Source: Larkinella rosea (GTDB taxonomy: Bacteria > Bacteroidota > Bacteroidia > Cytophagales > Spirosomataceae). Taken from it: a stretch of DNA of 64,000 nucleotides. The stretch covers positions 434,001 to 498,000 of the forward strand of contig NZ_RQJO01000015.1 of assembly GCF_003858635.1 (NCBI RefSeq). The letters run 5' to 3'. This document shows positions 53,494-61,092 of this stretch, one piece after another. The translations under genes and the position numbers were made by a program. The notes below the pieces were generated by a model that saw nothing but the letters and a program-made list of their open reading frames with translations, did no database searches and had not been told where the DNA came from. Numbering within the stretch: position 1 is the first letter of the stretch; each line of letters begins with the position of its first letter.

Positions 53494-54270
53494 TTAGTGG
53501 GATAGCCCAAGGCCGTTCAGAAAATGAGAAAATGTATCACCGCGCAGCCCTAACCGAATGGTTTCCAGCGGGATCGCTTCATTGGGTGAAATATTGCCCA
53601 GGTTGACATTGGCACCGAGCAGTTTAACAAACCAGACTTGCTGTTCTTTCTGGGGAGCCTCCCAGATGATTTTTTCGGAGGGAATTTGCGTCAGAATTTC
53701 TTCCACCAGCCCCTGCCGAACTTCGCCACTGGCCCGGAACAGGCCGACGGTTCCGCCTTCACGCGCTTCGCCAATGACTTTCCAGGCACCGGCTTCCAGC
53801 TCGGCTTTCATGAGCTGAATCCACTTGTAAGGTGGGATAATCTTGGCTTCGTCTTTGGAACCTACTTCCGATAAAACCGTCACTTGTTTAGCTAATTCGC
53901 TGATATAGTGACATTTGTCGTCGAGATTCATTTCGATGGAACCATCCGACACTTCGGCATATTGCAGATCGAAGGTGTCGAGCAGTCGCCGGTAGTCATC
54001 GAATTGGCCTCGAACCACAAAAGCTTCAAACAGCGTACCACCGAAATAGGCCGGAATACCGGCGTCTTTATAAACTTTCAGTTTCTCTTTCAAGTGGGGC
54101 GTAACGAATGACGTTGCCCAGCCTAGCTTCACAATATCAGTATATTCAGCCGATGTAGACAGAAAATCTTCAACCTGTCTGATACTAAGCCCCTTGTCCA
54201 TAACCATCGTCAGGCCGTGCTGCCGGGGTTTTACGGTCCGTTCCGGGATGTGGGAAAGCGTGTAATTCAT
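53494..54270 (-). CDS. comA: Phosphosulfolactate synthase
   Basis: TIM-barrel enzyme that adds sulfite to phosphoenolpyruvate to give phosphosulfolactate. Features: GLTMVMDKGLSIRQVEDFL (about 19-37), DIVKLGWATSF (about 45), YFGGTLFEAFVVRGQFDDY (about 75), EVSDGSIEMN (about 105) and SEVGSKDEAKI (about 134). Known roles are coenzyme M synthesis in archaea and sulfolactate in Bacillus spores. In a gliding Bacteroidota, sulfonolipid precursor supply is a fair guess. The ATG at 54270 (258 residues) is supported by a promoter at 54305-54335 that lies inside the longer open frame, ruling out the start at 54318. Confidence 0.92.
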   Translation of the reverse strand: MNYTLSHIPERTVKPRQHGLTMVMDKGLSIRQVEDFLSTSAEYTDIVKLGWATSFVTPHLKEKLKVYKDAGIPAYFGGTLFEAFVVRGQFDDYRRLLDTFDLQYAEVSDGSIEMNLDDKCHYISELAKQVTVLSEVGSKDEAKIIPPYKWIQLMKAELEAGAWKVIGEAREGGTVGLFRASGEVRQGLVEEILTQIPSEKIIWEAPQKEQQVWFVKLLGANVNLGNISPNEAIPLETIRLGLRGDTFSHFLNGLGLSH

Positions 54271-54304
54271 TTTGAGGGGAAAGCGGATTTGCGCAAAAAA
54301 CGCC

Positions 54305-54335
54305 CAAAAGTAACACAAGTCGGGCTACCTCCCAA
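54305..54335 (-). promoter_or_regulatory. Promoter of the comA-dedA operon
   Basis: On the minus strand, TTG (54333-54335), exactly 20 bp, TACTTTTG (54305-54312): a full match to the Bacteroidota consensus. It fixes the comA start at the ATG 35 bp downstream. Confidence 0.65.
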
Positions 54336-54410
54336 GAAAATCCACAGATTATACTTGATTAAACCGTTTTTCACTTGGTTAAATGCTATTTTTGTGGAAA
54401 AATTTAGTGT

Positions 54411-54857
54411 ATGTCTACCCCCGAAACCAACGCCCGGCTGCTTTTTTTCCAATCCATGATCGGCCAGGATATGCGCCAGAGTCCGTCGCCCCTCGGTCGC
54501 TGGCTTAACGGCACCGTGCTGGCAGCTGAAGCGGGCTCACTGACGGTGGCCTATGAGGTAAAGGAAGACATGACCAACCCGATGCGGATTCTGCACGGCG
54601 GAGCCGCAGCCGCCATTGCCGACGAATTGATTGGGACGACGGTTTACGCGCTGGGTCGGGAGCATATTTACACCTCCGTGAACCTGAACGTCGATTTTCT
54701 GCACAGCGCCAAACTGGGCGAAACCGTCACGGCCCGGACGCGGGTGGTGCGGGCCGGCAAAAATATCGTTCACGCCGAATGCGTCATCACAGCCGCCGAT
54801 GGCAAAATTATCGCCAAAGCCGCTTCGAACTTGATTCAGACTTCAATCAAGCATTAG
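54411..54857 (+). CDS. PaaI-family acyl-CoA thioesterase
   Basis: Hotdog-fold thioesterase of 148 residues. The active-site block MRILHGGAAAAIADELIGTT (about 57-76, with HGG and the catalytic acidic residue) is clear, followed by YTSVNLNVDFLHSAKLGETV and a final strand pair. A TATTTTTG element at 54387-54394 gives a short leader before the ATG. It is divergent from comA. The specific acyl-CoA is unknown. Confidence 0.92.
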   Translation: MSTPETNARLLFFQSMIGQDMRQSPSPLGRWLNGTVLAAEAGSLTVAYEVKEDMTNPMRILHGGAAAAIADELIGTTVYALGREHIYTSVNLNVDFLHSAKLGETVTARTRVVRAGKNIVHAECVITAADGKIIAKAASNLIQTSIKH

Positions 54858-54859
54858 TC

Positions 54860-54957
54860 TGCGGTTTTCAGTATATGGTTTACGCCGGGCCGTCGCTACG
54901 GTGGTTAACGCGTGCTAATGGCTGAATACGTCAACCACCACCAACTACCGGAACCGC
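54860..54957. repeat. Intergenic inverted repeat C
   Basis: GTGGTTAACG (54901-54910) and CGTCAACCAC (54929-54938) face each other with one mismatch. The 33-base core from 54887 (GGGCCGTC to GCTAAT) is related to the core of repeat A at 47908. The left flank GCGGTTTTCAGTATA resembles the arms of repeat B. The three copies appear to be one family. Confidence 0.55.
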
Positions 54958-55072
54958 TCTTCATCCTGACGAAACCGATGCATCACCGCCGTACCGGAAA
55001 ATGATCAACCGAGGCAGCGTGTTGTTCCAACCGGCGGAAATGGGAAAAACCGCCCTGTTGCTGAAGGGCCGG

Positions 55073-55195
55073 TTAGCGGTTGGTAGGCTGAATTTTTTGT
55101 TTGCCGGATGTAATGTGTTTAAAATCGTCAGAGCTGGTAAAATACTCGATTCCTAAAACCAATAAGATGGAATAGATAAAGAATACTTTCTGCAT
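55073..55195 (-). CDS. Putative 40-residue small membrane protein
   Basis: A short frame, ATG to TAA, encodes MQKVFFIYSILLVLGIEYF followed by a polar tail (TSSDDFKHITSGKQKIQ, then PTNR). The positively charged start, 15-residue hydrophobic helix and hydrophilic tail look like a single-pass small protein or a secreted peptide. It is the only gene-like feature in the 560-bp gap between the thioesterase and the first reductase. The opposite-strand frame there is less plausible. No RBS or strong promoter could be assigned. Confidence 0.4.
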   Translation of the reverse strand: MQKVFFIYSILLVLGIEYFTSSDDFKHITSGKQKIQPTNR

Positions 55196-55419
55196 AATGG
55201 CTAATAAATCCAAACTTCCTGCGCCATATAAGTAGAGGGTAAAATAAAAGAGGAACCGGGGCGAAGTAAAGATACAAAAGCTTCTGATTCATTCGGCCGT
55301 TTGGGGTTATTCGGCTGATGAACGGGTTGGAGGGTCGAAGCGGCCGAAAAATGAAGTCTTTATCCGTCGGCCACCCGATTGCTAAACGGCCTGTTTCTGT
55401 CTGGAAGCGGGCCTATTGG

Positions 55420-55986
55420 CTATGATTTTCTGATTTCGTACCACAACTCCACCATACCGGTTTTGTAGGCGGTTACGTCTCTTAAGTGTAAGATTTGTTC
55501 CGGGACGATCTGGTCAAAAAACCGGGTTCCTTCTCCTAAAAGAATCGGCAAAATGGATAACCGAATGTCGTCCGCCAATTTTAAACGGATGAACTCGCGG
55601 GCCAGCACGGCACCTCCGACCACCCAGACATTCGTGTAGCGCGGTTTTAGCCGTTCCACCAGGTAGCGCAGGTCGCCCGCGTAAAACGCGATGTTTGGTC
55701 TTTCAACCGGCAGCTTTCGGTTCGTGACGACAAAGGTTGGCGTGTCGCCATAGGCCCAGCCGTACGATTTTGAAAGCGCCAGGGCGTGCTCGTAGGTGCG
55801 GGCGCCCATGAGGTAGCAATCGATGGTTTTCAGAAACTCTTCCGGGTCCTGTCCGGTAACGCCTTTCTCGTAATGGTCGGGTGTATCAAACCACGCAACG
55901 CTATTGTCTTTTTTGGCAATAATACCGTCCAGACTCGAAACCATGTGGATCGTTACGTTAAAGGCGTCCGTTGTCATTGATCTCAT
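55420..55986 (-). CDS. Dihydrofolate reductase/RibD C-terminal-like protein 1
   Basis: NADPH-dependent reductase fold (RibD C-terminal domain), 188 residues from the ATG at 55986 (a second ATG at 55977 is equally possible). Family features: VTIHMVSSLDGIIAKKDNSV near the start, YLMGARTYEHAL (about 80), and VWVVGGAVLAREFIRLKLAD (about 130), then LPILLGEGTRFF. Bacterial stand-alone proteins of this type (YyaP/YwjB-like) have unknown substrates. It is the first of three related genes here. Confidence 0.88.
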   Translation of the reverse strand: MRSMTTDAFNVTIHMVSSLDGIIAKKDNSVAWFDTPDHYEKGVTGQDPEEFLKTIDCYLMGARTYEHALALSKSYGWAYGDTPTFVVTNRKLPVERPNIAFYAGDLRYLVERLKPRYTNVWVVGGAVLAREFIRLKLADDIRLSILPILLGEGTRFFDQIVPEQILHLRDVTAYKTGMVELWYEIRKS

Positions 55987-56047
55987 TTGATTTTTCGGGC
56001 GTTGGAGAAACCGATTGGTGAAAAAGAACACCCCAACTTATGGGTTG

Positions 56048-56614
56048 TTACTGATCCACACCCAACCTGGCCGGCTCGTAATAATGAATGACGACACCGC
56101 ATTCGAATGGTTTGGTTTTCAGGAGTTTAAGATCAATTCTTTCCCTGATGTTTTTGAATAAGGGTAAGCCACTTCCTACAACCACTGGGTGAATGGCCAG
56201 CTGGTATTCATCAATCAAGCCCAGTTGCGTGAAGGCGCCGATTAAACCGGGGCTGCCCACAAAAAGATGCTTACCCGCTTGTTGCTTGAGCGCTAAAATT
56301 TCTTCTGCCGTAATTTCCTTTTTCAATAGTGTATTTTTCCAGTCAACCTCTTGAAGCGTGCGGGAAAAAACAATCTTTGGAATGTTGTCGATCAGTACGG
56401 CAAATTCATCCGTTGGCTGGTTGCCGGTGGGGTTTTTTACGACAGCTGGCCAATAATGTTCCATGAGCTGGTAGGTTACCCTTCCGTAGAGAAGGGCACC
56501 GGCGTCCCGTAGCAGCTGATTGTAATGTTGATGGGTTTCGTCATTCGCAATCCCGGCCGTGTGATCGCAAAAACCATCCAGTGTCATGTTGATGGCGGCA
56601 ATTAGCTTTCTCAT
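56048..56614 (-). CDS. Dihydrofolate reductase/RibD C-terminal-like protein 2
   Basis: RibD C-terminal fold protein of 188 residues: MRKLIAAINMTLDGFCDHTA at the N-terminus, LLYGRVTYQLMEHYWP (about 37), HLFVGSPGLIGAFTQLGLID (about 115) and HPVVVGSGLPLFKNI (about 141). Only moderately similar to the neighbour at 55.4 kb, so this is an old family rather than a fresh duplication. Substrate unknown. The same strand and close spacing suggest co-expression with the genes on either side. Confidence 0.9.
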   Translation of the reverse strand: MRKLIAAINMTLDGFCDHTAGIANDETHQHYNQLLRDAGALLYGRVTYQLMEHYWPAVVKNPTGNQPTDEFAVLIDNIPKIVFSRTLQEVDWKNTLLKKEITAEEILALKQQAGKHLFVGSPGLIGAFTQLGLIDEYQLAIHPVVVGSGLPLFKNIRERIDLKLLKTKPFECGVVIHYYEPARLGVDQ

Positions 56615-56677
56615 CGTTTGTTCGTTTACTGCTTTTCGTCCTGAAATTAGTGCAGATGGATTACCGGTTTTTGGGAT

Positions 56678-57046
56678 TTAATCCGTATTCCGCAATACCT
56701 TCTCCATCTTTTTGCCTTTCGCCAGTTCGTCGACCAGCTTGTCTAAATACCGTACCTGTTTCGTTAACGGGTTTTCGATTTCTTCGACCCGGTAGCCGCA
56801 TATTACGCCCGTGATGAGGGAGGCATTCGGATGTAGCCGGGCCTGCTGAAAGAAGGTTTCAAAGGTCACTTTCCCGTCAATCAGTTCCTGCCGTTTTTGC
56901 TCATCAAAACCGGTCAGCCATTCGATGACCTGATCCAGTTCGGCTTTGGTCCGGCCTTTTCGTTCTACTTTGGTGATGTAGAGCGGATACACCGACGCGA
57001 ACGTCATTTTCGCCATTCGCTCATCGTGTTCGGGAGTTGCTTTCAT
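56678..57046 (-). CDS. DUF2200 family protein
   Basis: Protein of 122 residues matching DUF2200: MTFASVYPLYITKVERKGRT (about 14-33), then VIEWLTGFDEQ, and TGVICGYRVEEIENPLTKQV, RYLDKLVDELAKGK in the C-terminal half. DUF2200 proteins are small, cytosolic and uncharacterised; they often sit beside YdeI/DHFR-like stress genes, as here. Confidence 0.9.
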   Translation of the reverse strand: MKATPEHDERMAKMTFASVYPLYITKVERKGRTKAELDQVIEWLTGFDEQKRQELIDGKVTFETFFQQARLHPNASLITGVICGYRVEEIENPLTKQVRYLDKLVDELAKGKKMEKVLRNTD

Positions 57047-57158
57047 GCCTTTTGGGATAGATAGTTAAACAAAAGCGCGTCGATGAACGACAAATTGGTT
57101 AAAAATCAATACAATACCCGTTTATCGATGCGCTTTCTTCTTTTGTCTGCTTCTGTTT

Positions 57159-57752
57159 TTAAGCGATAACATCGCCGGTTTTCACATCGCCAGCCCGTTT
57201 GTAATTGGCAATAAACACCCCGGTTGGCGTCACAACGCTTTCGGCTACGGTAAATGCGGCCGGAATCGGGCCATTGTCAAACAACTTTTTGCCCTGACCA
57301 AGCGTCAGGGGGTGAATCTGGAGCCAGAGTTCGTCCACCAGATCATGCTTCAGGAGCGATTGAATCAGGTTACCACTGCCCCAGACGGTAAGATCGGAAC
57401 CTTCCGAATTTTTGAGCTTTTCGATTTCGGCCAGGCTGTCGAGGAAAACGGAGTTTTGCCAGTCGGAGGTTGTCAGGGTCGTGGATACGACGTATTTGGT
57501 GACATCGTTGATACTGGGCCAAAAGTCGGTGTGTTGCGGCCAGTAGCCCGCCCAGATATCAAATGTTTTTCGGCCTAACAAAAGATCGGATGGTTGCATC
57601 AGTTTTCCCATGACCTTGCCCATCACCTCATCCCCGTAGGGCGCGCTCCACCCACCGAATTCGAAACCGCCGGAGGTATCTTCTTGCGCTCCACCGGGTC
57701 CCTGCAATACACCATCTAAGGTAATCATGGAGATAACAATTATTTTTCTCAT
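57159..57752 (-). CDS. Dihydrofolate reductase/RibD C-terminal-like protein 3
   Basis: Third RibD C-terminal-like reductase, 197 residues from the ATG at 57752 (MRKIIVISMITLDGVLQGPG). Features: DLLLGRKTFDIWAGYWPQH (about 64), LTVWGSGNLIQSLLKHDLVD (about 127) and LGQGKKLFDNG. The upstream frame extension to 57824 is polar and not family-like. A candidate TetR-type palindrome lies 250 bp upstream. Confidence 0.9.
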   Translation of the reverse strand: MRKIIVISMITLDGVLQGPGGAQEDTSGGFEFGGWSAPYGDEVMGKVMGKLMQPSDLLLGRKTFDIWAGYWPQHTDFWPSINDVTKYVVSTTLTTSDWQNSVFLDSLAEIEKLKNSEGSDLTVWGSGNLIQSLLKHDLVDELWLQIHPLTLGQGKKLFDNGPIPAAFTVAESVVTPTGVFIANYKRAGDVKTGDVIA

Positions 57753-58104
57753 GACATTGGGCTGTTTTGGTACGATACAAAGCTCGCCAACAAACCGGAT
57801 TTCATGGCAGTGTAAATGCGACAATTCGGGTGGCTGAATGCGACAAGTGGGGAGCCGTCCAGCGTAGTTTAGTCAAGTGCGGGGATGGGCCGGAAGCTCT
57901 GTGAATAGGAGCCACCCGCGGCAATGAGTTCAGCAATGTATGGGTTTCAAATAAGTTTAAATAAAGAAACCAACCGGCATAGACACTTGAATAAAAAAGA
58001 TCTAATGACCGGTCATGATTAATGATTTTTCCAAATTTGTCAACTTTATTAGGTTTTAGTCTCCCTTAATGGTGCCTGGAATACAGCTGGAAATGCTGCC
58101 TATT
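57753..58104. other. Intergenic region with a degenerate repeat and a palindrome
   Basis: No gene is supported. Around 57880-57930 is a diverged copy of the right half of the element at 63111-63254 (shared GGGCCGGA, GTGAATAGGAG/GTGGATAGGAG and CGCGGCA blocks). At 58005-58016 there is a perfect 12-bp palindrome. Confidence 0.45.
58005..58016. promoter_or_regulatory. TetR-type palindrome
   Basis: ATGACCGGTCAT is a perfect palindrome identical to sites bound by many TetR/AcrR repressors. No TetR gene is nearby; the nearest possible target is the reductase gene starting at 57752. Confidence 0.35.
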
Positions 58105-58299
58105 TCAATGTCTTATAAAACGTGTTGCCCAGGCGAGTACCGAAACAGCTGATACAATCCCCAACAGTTTAAACCGTATATCGGCCAGGTTCTTATAATT
58201 TGAATTTACTTCGGCATAAAGTAATTTGAGTAAATCGACTTGTTTTGTTTCGTCTCCGGGCGTGCTGCTGTCAAATTTTTTAGTATCAATCGTTGGCAA
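58105..58299 (-). pseudogene. Small hypothetical protein, probably a truncated membrane protein
   Basis: A 64-residue frame with a polar N-terminus (MPTIDTKKFDSSTPGDETKQ), a helix with YKNLADIRFKLLGIVSAVSV and a partial membrane helix that breaks off at RFIRH. The pattern resembles the N-terminus of longer membrane proteins in which this helix is followed by one or more others. No continuation is visible in the other frames downstream, so it may be a remnant. Family not recognised. Confidence 0.4.
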
Positions 58300-58794
58300 A
58301 TTAGTTAATTCGTATCTCCGTTCTCTATTATCATCTTACGATTCCCCATCTTCTGTTTGCTTGAAAGTTCTATCGTTAAATGATACCAATTCATATCTTC
58401 ATTCCGGGTTTCTGGTAGGCATATGATCGCCAATGAAAAACCGTATCTGGAAGCAAATTAAGAAATTATAGTACGATTCAACCGCCGGGCGGTTTTTGTC
58501 TTTTCAACGTATAAAATGAAAAGAACGCCGAGTATATACGTTCCCAGACCCGATTGACGTATTGCAGAACTTCCAGCGTATAAGAAAACAGTAAAACGCC
58601 GAAACTGCTGTGTTCAGGAGGGAGTGGAGAAAGCGATCAATTAAAATAACCACGATGAAATCCCCAGGTAGGGCCGGATGATTTCATCGTGGACAAATAG
58701 AACGATTAAAACTTCAGTGATGAAGAGGATTGTGCTGATGAAGGGGTAAGGTCGGAAGATTAGCAAGGTGTTAGCGGGGGTGTTTGAGAAATTG
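58300..58794. other. Intergenic region without a clear gene
   Basis: Nothing convincing in 495 bp. At about 58310-58333 the sequence TTCGTATCTCCGTTCTC resembles the left boundary of the repeat at 63836 (TTCGTATCTCTGTTGTC). A short frame on the minus strand at about 58450-58580 has a hydrophobic stretch but no start codon. Confidence 0.4.
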
Positions 58795-59307
58795 CTATTG
58801 TTCTTCCGGGGCGGTTTTCGTCCGTTCTAATAATTCTTCCAGTTCATTTAATGTTACGGTGAATCCTTCTTTGAATCCCATTTCAATCATTTTCTCCATG
58901 CGTTCAAGGGAATCATTGTAAATAGTAATGCTGACTTTGGTTTTTCCGTTTTGTTCACTGAAATTAAAATCCCAATCAGAACCAGGCAAATACGGGTTTT
59001 CATCTTTGTCCGCAAACGCATTCAGGTATTTGAAATTGGTTTTTGGCGTAATGGAAGTGTATTTGTGAATGGCCCACATCTCCTGCCCTTCGGGGCTTAC
59101 CATCGCATAAAACCGTCTTCCACCAACTTTAAAGTCCATTGATTTAGTTTTGGATGTAAAAGGCTTTGGAGCCCACCACTGGTCGAGGATTTCCTGTTTT
59201 GTAAATGCATCCCAAACCAATGGAAGTTCGGCTGCAAATTCTCTGGTTACAAATACCGTTTTTGTTGTTTTGTCAACGGTAAAATCAACTAGCAGACTGG
59301 TTTTCAT
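58795..59307 (-). CDS. SRPBCC/AHSA1-family protein
   Basis: START-like cavity protein of 170 residues: [20 protein letters not shown] (about 20), [16 protein letters not shown] (about 43), [20 protein letters not shown] (about 61) and a C-terminal helix ([20 protein letters not shown]). Such proteins bind hydrophobic ligands or act as Hsp90-activator-like factors; the true role is unknown. The start overlaps the ArsR-type gene by 23 bp, a very common gene pair, so both are one operon under the regulator. Confidence 0.92.
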   Translation of the reverse strand: MKTSLLVDFTVDKTTKTVFVTREFAAELPLVWDAFTKQEILDQWWAPKPFTSKTKSMDFKVGGRRFYAMVSPEGQEMWAIHKYTSITPKTNFKYLNAFADKDENPYLPGSDWDFNFSEQNGKTKVSITIYNDSLERMEKMIEMGFKEGFTVTLNELEELLERTKTAPEEQ

Positions 59308-59659
59308 CTTTTCTTGTTTTAATGGTTACTAATACATCGTCAAGTTGATTGAACCGGCTTTCCCAAACCGTTTTGAATTGTTCTAACCACTTGTCGATTT
59401 CTTTCATTTTGTCCATTTCGAGAGAGTAAAAAATCTCTCTTCCTTTGTGTTCCTGTTTTACGATTTCGCATTCGGTCAAAATGCGTAAATGTTTTGACAC
59501 TGCTTGCCGTGTTGTATGGAAGTTGTCGGCAATGGCGTTGGGTGTCATTGCCTGTACTGCAAGTAAGACGATGATTGCTCGTCTTGTGGGGTCAGCCACG
59601 GCCTGAAAAATATCTCTACGCATTTGTCTACCTGTATTAATGAAATCAATCGGTTGCAT
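59285..59659 (-). CDS. ArsR-family winged-helix regulator
   Basis: DNA-binding repressor of 124 residues from the ATG at 59659. Helix-turn-helix region: [20 protein letters not shown] (about 17-36), [40 protein letters not shown]. It lacks the CVC metal-binding motif of ArsR/SmtB, as is usual for members paired with AHSA1 proteins. A -7 element (seen as CAAATTTA on the plus strand, 59685-59692) lies 26 bp upstream. Confidence 0.9.
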   Translation of the reverse strand: MQPIDFINTGRQMRRDIFQAVADPTRRAIIVLLAVQAMTPNAIADNFHTTRQAVSKHLRILTECEIVKQEHKGREIFYSLEMDKMKEIDKWLEQFKTVWESRFNQLDDVLVTIKTRKDENQSAS

Positions 59660-59684
59660 ATATACGCGCAACTAATTGGTTTCG

Positions 59685-59692
59685 CAAATTTA
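59685..59692 (-). promoter_or_regulatory. -7 element of the arsR-AHSA1 operon
   Basis: TAAATTTG on the minus strand matches TAnnTTTG. No TTG lies at the expected -33 distance, so only half the promoter is supported. Confidence 0.35.
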
Positions 59693-59719
59693 TTTTCAAT
59701 TTTTTTTGAGGAATAAAGG

Positions 59720-59870
59720 TGGGGAAATGCAAAGGCGCAGGGTGGTGCTGCCGCCCGGCGGCCCGGCAAAAGAGGCAAACTCGGCTGCTTTTCCTACAAA
59801 CATTCGGTCGCTGGGCGACCCCAAAAGATGTGTATATATAATGCCGAAGGTGCGAGGAATTGCACCCACC
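59720..59870. other. Intergenic stretch with small hairpins
   Basis: No gene seen. Two short stems are visible: GGTCGC/GCGACC (about 59808-59822) and GGTGC/GCACC (about 59850-59867), with GC-rich runs at about 59745-59770 unlike the AT-rich surroundings. It could be an old repeat element. Confidence 0.35.
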
Positions 59871-59944
59871 AAAACCGCTGATCGAACAATTTTAGGAAAA
59901 ACATGCGAAGATAATTTTCCTAAAATTGTTCGATCAGCGGTTTT
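59871..59944. terminator. 30-bp perfect inverted repeat, bidirectional terminator
   Basis: Arms at 59871-59900 and 59915-59944 are exactly complementary over 30 bases with a 14-base loop. The stem opens with AAAACCGCTGATCG and ends with TTTT on both strands. It ends one base before the stop codon of the DUF6326 gene. It probably ends that gene's transcript and, from the other side, anything read on the plus strand. Confidence 0.75.
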
Positions 59945-60376
59945 TCATGTTTCAATACGAGGCCATTTCCAGGCATAGCGGATAATTAGACCAAGAAGAA
60001 TCACTTCTACAACAGCGCCAAACACCATATGCATCCAGGCTTCGCCTGCCAGATTAAACAACATATAAGGAATGTGAATCGCGGCCACGATGAGGTTTGT
60101 CCAGCGATTTACGTTAGCCGGTAAGGCGACAGAGAGAAAAATCATGAGCGCCGGAATCGTCACAGCAGCGAGTACGATCAAAAGAAATGCTTGCGTAATT
60201 TCAAACACAAATGCCTTGCCTGCTAACAGATCTTCCAGTGCACCCGGCATAAATAAGTGAAAATAATCGACATAGAGGTAGAGAAACATAAAACTCGCCC
60301 ACAACGCTGCCAATTTCAGTTTCAAATTAACCTTGATGTCTTCCAGTGCATTTTGGGGTATTTTTTGTGTATCCAT
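59945..60376 (-). CDS. DUF6326 family membrane protein
   Basis: Protein of 143 residues with four predicted membrane helices (about 22-45, 58-80, 88-110, 116-135). Family landmarks: ALWASFMFLYLYVDYFHLFM after a charged start, MPGALEDLLAG, PANVNRWTN and LAGEAWMHMVFG. Function unknown. It is 10 bp downstream of the porin-like gene and co-directional. Confidence 0.88.
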   Translation of the reverse strand: MDTQKIPQNALEDIKVNLKLKLAALWASFMFLYLYVDYFHLFMPGALEDLLAGKAFVFEITQAFLLIVLAAVTIPALMIFLSVALPANVNRWTNLIVAAIHIPYMLFNLAGEAWMHMVFGAVVEVILLGLIIRYAWKWPRIET

Positions 60377-60386
60377 AAATGATCAC

Positions 60387-61013
60387 CTAAAAGTTAAACC
60401 CAAAATGAAATCCCGGTTCTCCGAAGACAAATTTCGACCATTTATCGTCTAACTGTTTAAATCCATCCGGCATTTTGGTGTGATAAGGACGGTGGGTAAT
60501 GGCAATGGAGGGTTGAATAAAAAACCGGTCCTTAAAAAGTTTGATGTGATAACCAACGCGGTACGTATTGAAAAACTGAAATCCATTGTCAATTTTTTTA
60601 CCGTCAGCATTCACAAAAGTTTGCCAGGTAGGCATGACATTCAATTCGGTATATAGACCTTTCCAAAAAAATCGTTGGTAAGCCACGGAGAAGCCATACT
60701 CACGAATATACCCCGGAAATTTTTCTTCCGGCTTTCCGTATGAGTTGTTTAAAAAGGGGTGAATACCATTCGGCCAGGCATATTTCCAGGTTTTTGGTTC
60801 TAGTGCAATGACATCTTTCCCGGTAATACGATAGCCTACATTGAGTTGAAAAAAGTCGGGTGGGTTTGTCGTTGCCAAATTACCCAATAAAAATATGGTG
60901 CTCCCAACGAACCACCGTTTATACGTGCTGTCTGTCTTAGCATATTGGGCTTTGAGGGGAAGCGTACTCGTCATTAGTAAGACAAAACCAATGAATAAAA
61001 TTTTCTTTTGCAT
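60387..61013 (-). CDS. Outer-membrane-like protein, paralogue 1
   Basis: Exported protein of 208 residues (signal MQKKILFIGFVLLMTSTLPL, cleavage KAQ). The mature part starts YAKTDSTYKRWFVGSTIFLL and has alternating hydrophobic strands ending GFHFGFNF, typical of a small beta-barrel. It is clearly paralogous to the gene at 61640, sharing DSTYKRWFVGS, QLN-GYRIT-KDV and the F-F-F-rich strands. Function not recognised. The pair flanks a DUF6567 lipoprotein. Confidence 0.8.
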   Translation of the reverse strand: MQKKILFIGFVLLMTSTLPLKAQYAKTDSTYKRWFVGSTIFLLGNLATTNPPDFFQLNVGYRITGKDVIALEPKTWKYAWPNGIHPFLNNSYGKPEEKFPGYIREYGFSVAYQRFFWKGLYTELNVMPTWQTFVNADGKKIDNGFQFFNTYRVGYHIKLFKDRFFIQPSIAITHRPYHTKMPDGFKQLDDKWSKFVFGEPGFHFGFNF

Positions 61014-61092
61014 GTCTTTTTATTTCCTGTTAAACGATGCTGAAAAAGGAGATAAGTGAGAGATACTAAATCCACTGCCAACGTAATTAAAC

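Noticed and set aside
55001-55159. 52-codon plus-strand frame starting MINRGSVLF opposite the microprotein
   Set aside because: No membrane or domain pattern and no promoter; the minus-strand frame has a coherent signal/anchor layout.
58450-58600. Hydrophobic minus-strand stretch (GLGTYILGVLFILYVEK) in the 58.3-58.8 kb gap
   Set aside because: No ATG, GTG or TTG start in a suitable position and no continuation; cannot be supported as a gene.
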